The translations under genes were made by a program, and so were the position numbers. Positions 6,654-7,725 of a stretch of DNA of 7,725 nt are shown here, piece after piece. Source of the stretch: a bacterium (GTDB lineage: Archaea > Thermoproteota > Nitrososphaeria > Nitrososphaerales > CADDZS01); the NCBI GenBank assembly GCA_027310845.1, contig DAIDAB010000095.1, positions 1 to 7,725 of the forward strand. The letters run 5' to 3'. Every line of letters begins with the position of its first letter. The stretch's first letter is position 1. Below the pieces are notes generated by a model. The model was given only the letters and a program-made list of their open reading frames with translations. It searched no databases and was not told where the DNA came from.

Positions 6654-7061
6654 TTGGTCACTAGAAAAACGAAACTTTACCCTGGTTCACGCAAGCAGGC
6701 TCGGGCGACCGCTGCAATAATGCAGGGCACAGGCAAAATCAGAATAAACAAAGTTCCAGTCGAGATATTCATGCCCACGGTGGCAAGACAGAGAATCTTG
6801 ACGCCATTAGTTTTGTCTGGTGATCTGCGTGACAAGGTGGATATTAGCGTACGCGTTTCAGGTGGTGGCTTCATGGGTCAGGCCGAGGCCGCCGCGATGG
6901 CAATATCAAGAGCACTGGCTGATTGGACAAGGGGACAGGAGATCCGAAGGAAGATATCTGAATTCGACGTGCACCTTCTGTCTGGAGATCCGAGGCAACC
7001 TGAAACTAAAAAGTTCGGGGGACCTGGCCCTAGAAGACGGAAACAGAAATCATACAGGTAG
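6654..7061 (+). CDS. rps9: Small-subunit ribosomal protein S9 (uS9)
   Basis: Universal 30S ribosomal protein uS9, 135 residues. It shows the N-terminal SRKQARATA (12-20), GTGKIRIN (25-32), the glycine-rich VSGGGFMGQAEA (68-79) and the basic tail KKFGGPGPRRRKQKSYR (119-135), which reaches the P-site tRNA in the family. Only a proline where alanine is common in GPGA is slightly unusual. The start is TTG, 1 base after the L13 stop. Purine-rich GGAGGG (6638-6643) and GGAG (6646-6649) in the end of L13 give it the strongest ribosome-binding site of the operon, which supports this rare start codon. Confidence 0.97.
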   Translation: MVTRKTKLYPGSRKQARATAAIMQGTGKIRINKVPVEIFMPTVARQRILTPLVLSGDLRDKVDISVRVSGGGFMGQAEAAAMAISRALADWTRGQEIRRKISEFDVHLLSGDPRQPETKKFGGPGPRRRKQKSYR

Positions 7062-7078
7062 CTTGGAGAGAAATAAAG

Positions 7079-7315
7079 ATGATAATTCCGGTAAGATGTT
7101 TCACTTGCGGTAACTTGGTTGCGGACAAGCACAACGAATTTCAAAGCCGAGTAAAGAACGGCGAGGATCCGAAAAAGGTGCTTGACTCGCTGGGACTAAA
7201 GAGATATTGCTGCAGGAGAATGCTCATCACGAGCATGGACATTATCGACCAGCTGATGCCCTATAACGAGGCGCAGTGGCGGCGGCACGCAGAATATACT
7301 AACGAACGTCCGTAG
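7079..7315 (+). CDS. rpoN: DNA-directed RNA polymerase subunit Rpo10 (subunit N)
   Basis: Rpo10, 78 residues, the small zinc-binding subunit (eukaryotic Rpb10) that docks beside Rpo3 in the polymerase. The atypical zinc motif is complete: C7/C10 in VRCFTCGN and the adjacent pair C44-C45 in KRYCCRRM. The family features PVRCFTCG and the LGLKRYCCRRM segment followed by hydrophobic helices (DIIDQLMPYN) are clear. At 78 residues it is slightly longer than common versions because of a polar tail (RRHAEYTNERP). The ATG lies 17 bases after S9, with GGAG at 7065-7068 as a ribosome site; it is the only operon gene with an undisputed ATG start. No rpoK gene follows. Confidence 0.97.
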   Translation: MIIPVRCFTCGNLVADKHNEFQSRVKNGEDPKKVLDSLGLKRYCCRRMLITSMDIIDQLMPYNEAQWRRHAEYTNERP

Positions 7316-7321
7316 GGTTGT

Positions 7322-7339
7322 ATCCCAAATAATCGGGAT
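7322..7339 (+). repeat. ATCCC-N8-GGGAT inverted repeat after rpoN
   Basis: ATCCC at 7322-7326 and GGGAT at 7335-7339 are perfect inverted arms around 8 bases, 6 bases after the rpoN stop and about 80 bases before the regulator gene. The stem is short and no T-run follows, so a terminator is unlikely. An operator or chance are both possible. Its left arm overlaps the 10-bp repeat at 7323-7332. Confidence 0.3.
7323..7332. repeat. Left copy of a 10-bp inverted repeat around the regulator gene
   Basis: TCCCAAATAA here is the exact reverse complement of TTATTTGGGA at 7702-7711. Flanking bases are partly alike too: GGGTTGTA before this copy compares with GGGTGTTG in the reversed right copy. The pair encloses the winged-helix gene. 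It could be a binding site used twice by that regulator. Confidence 0.35.
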
Positions 7340-7375
7340 TAAAATAAAGCCTAAAATCCTAGTTTGGAATACTCC

Positions 7376-7384
7376 TACTATAGC
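7376..7384 (+). promoter_or_regulatory. Candidate TATA box of the winged-helix gene
   Basis: TACTATAGC, with TATAG at 7379-7383, lies about 40 bases before the ATG at 7421. Usual spacing would start RNA near 7405 and give a leader of about 15 bases. If so, the TTG at 7394 lies upstream of the message and cannot be the start. A further AT-rich block, ATTAAAATAAA at 7338-7348, is an alternative. Confidence 0.25.
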
Positions 7385-7420
7385 TGATCGTGGTTGCGGG
7401 TTAAGGAAATAAAGAGCCGT

Positions 7421-7684
7421 ATGGGGAACTTTTGTATCGTCGAATTCGGCGATTTCAAGTTGCTAACGCCATGCGATACAAGAGTGAAGATCTTGAAGTC
7501 GCTGTCAAAGCGTGGCATGACCGCGGAAGATCTCTCGAAAGAGACAGGGACATCTTATTCAACCGTAATGGACCATATGGATCTCTTGGAGAAGATTGGA
7601 GCTGTAGAGGCATTCTTGAAAAAAAGTGAAGGCCAGAATGGGCGGCGGCGTATCTGTTTTCGACTTGCTTCGGGCAAAATATAA
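7421..7684 (+). CDS. Winged helix-turn-helix DNA-binding regulator, ArsR/MarR-like
   Basis: A small regulator of 87 residues from the ATG at 7421, or 96 from an in-frame TTG at 7394. A TGA at 7385-7387 blocks anything further upstream. After a short strand region (FCIVEFGDFKLL) comes a winged-helix domain: TRVKILKSLSKRG (20-32), the helix-turn-helix MTAEDLSKETGTSYSTVMDH (33-52), LLEKIGAVEAF (55-65) and a wing rich in charge ending GRRRICFRL (74-82). The layout is that of ArsR-type archaeal one-domain regulators. No metal-binding cysteine cluster stands out, although cysteines occur at 5, 18 and 79. It is separated from rpoN by over 100 bp, so it is probably its own unit and may regulate itself. 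The target is unknown. Confidence 0.85.
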   Translation: MGNFCIVEFGDFKLLTPCDTRVKILKSLSKRGMTAEDLSKETGTSYSTVMDHMDLLEKIGAVEAFLKKSEGQNGRRRICFRLASGKI

Positions 7685-7692
7685 TTCGGGAG

Positions 7693-7704
7693 TAAACACG
7701 TTTA
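7693..7704. repeat. TAAAC-AC-GTTTA inverted repeat
   Basis: TAAAC (7693-7697) and GTTTA (7700-7704) form perfect 5-bp arms around AC, just after the regulator gene. It is a small dyad of operator size and its right arm runs into the 10-bp repeat at 7702-7711. Chance is possible. Confidence 0.3.
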
Positions 7705-7711
7705 TTTGGGA
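7702..7711. repeat. Right copy of the 10-bp inverted repeat around the regulator gene
   Basis: TTATTTGGGA is the exact reverse complement of 7323-7332. It lies 17 bases after the regulator stop and may belong to the promoter of a gene beyond the window, since TTTATT could be part of a TATA box on the + strand. Confidence 0.35.
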
Positions 7712-7725
7712 CAACACCCTTAATT

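Overview
The window is a mid-GC archaeal chromosome segment. Archaeal/eukaryotic-type genes make this clear: RNA polymerase subunits Rpo3 (RpoD) and Rpo10 (RpoN), ribosomal proteins eL18 (L18e), uL13 and uS9, a GPN-loop GTPase and a large Lhr-type helicase. Promoters look like BRE/TATA elements, and several starts lack a strong Shine-Dalgarno. Rpo3 lacks the ferredoxin-like Fe-S domain and keeps a eukaryote-like CxC...CxxC loop. This suggests the Thaumarchaeota/Bathyarchaeota/Aigarchaeota part of the TACK group, but I cannot fix the lineage from one window.

Layout. 1-359 has no convincing gene; it holds a small palindrome and probably the lhr promoter. 360-3200 (+) is a complete Lhr superfamily-2 helicase with a C-terminal zinc knuckle. 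A 58-residue double-CxxC zinc-ribbon protein (3204-3380, +) follows after 3 bp. It converges on a CinA/MoaB-like nucleotide-binding protein (3377-4213, -), and the two stop codons interlock in one CTAG. A 71-bp divergent region with a single TATA-like element separates that gene from a GPN-loop GTPase (4285-5040, +). A 139-bp spacer follows, with a good BRE/TATA and a hairpin plus T-run. Then comes a tight transcription/translation operon: rpoD, L18e, L13, S9, rpoN (5180-7315, +), whose members overlap by 4-8 bp or lie 1-17 bp apart. The window ends with a small winged-helix regulator (about 7421-7684, +) flanked by a 10-bp inverted repeat.

How the genes fit together. The core operon makes the Rpo3 assembly-platform subunit, the small Rpo10 subunit that docks near it, and three ribosomal proteins. 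The GPN GTPase directly upstream is notable because its eukaryotic relatives act in RNA polymerase II assembly and import. The usual S13-S4-S11 genes in front of rpoD, and rpoK after rpoN, are missing from this locus.

I found no clear new defence, mobile or biosynthetic system. The points most worth a second look are the rpoD leader hairpin, the GPN-rpoD adjacency with a changed G4 motif, the small zinc-ribbon gene and the repeats around the terminal regulator.
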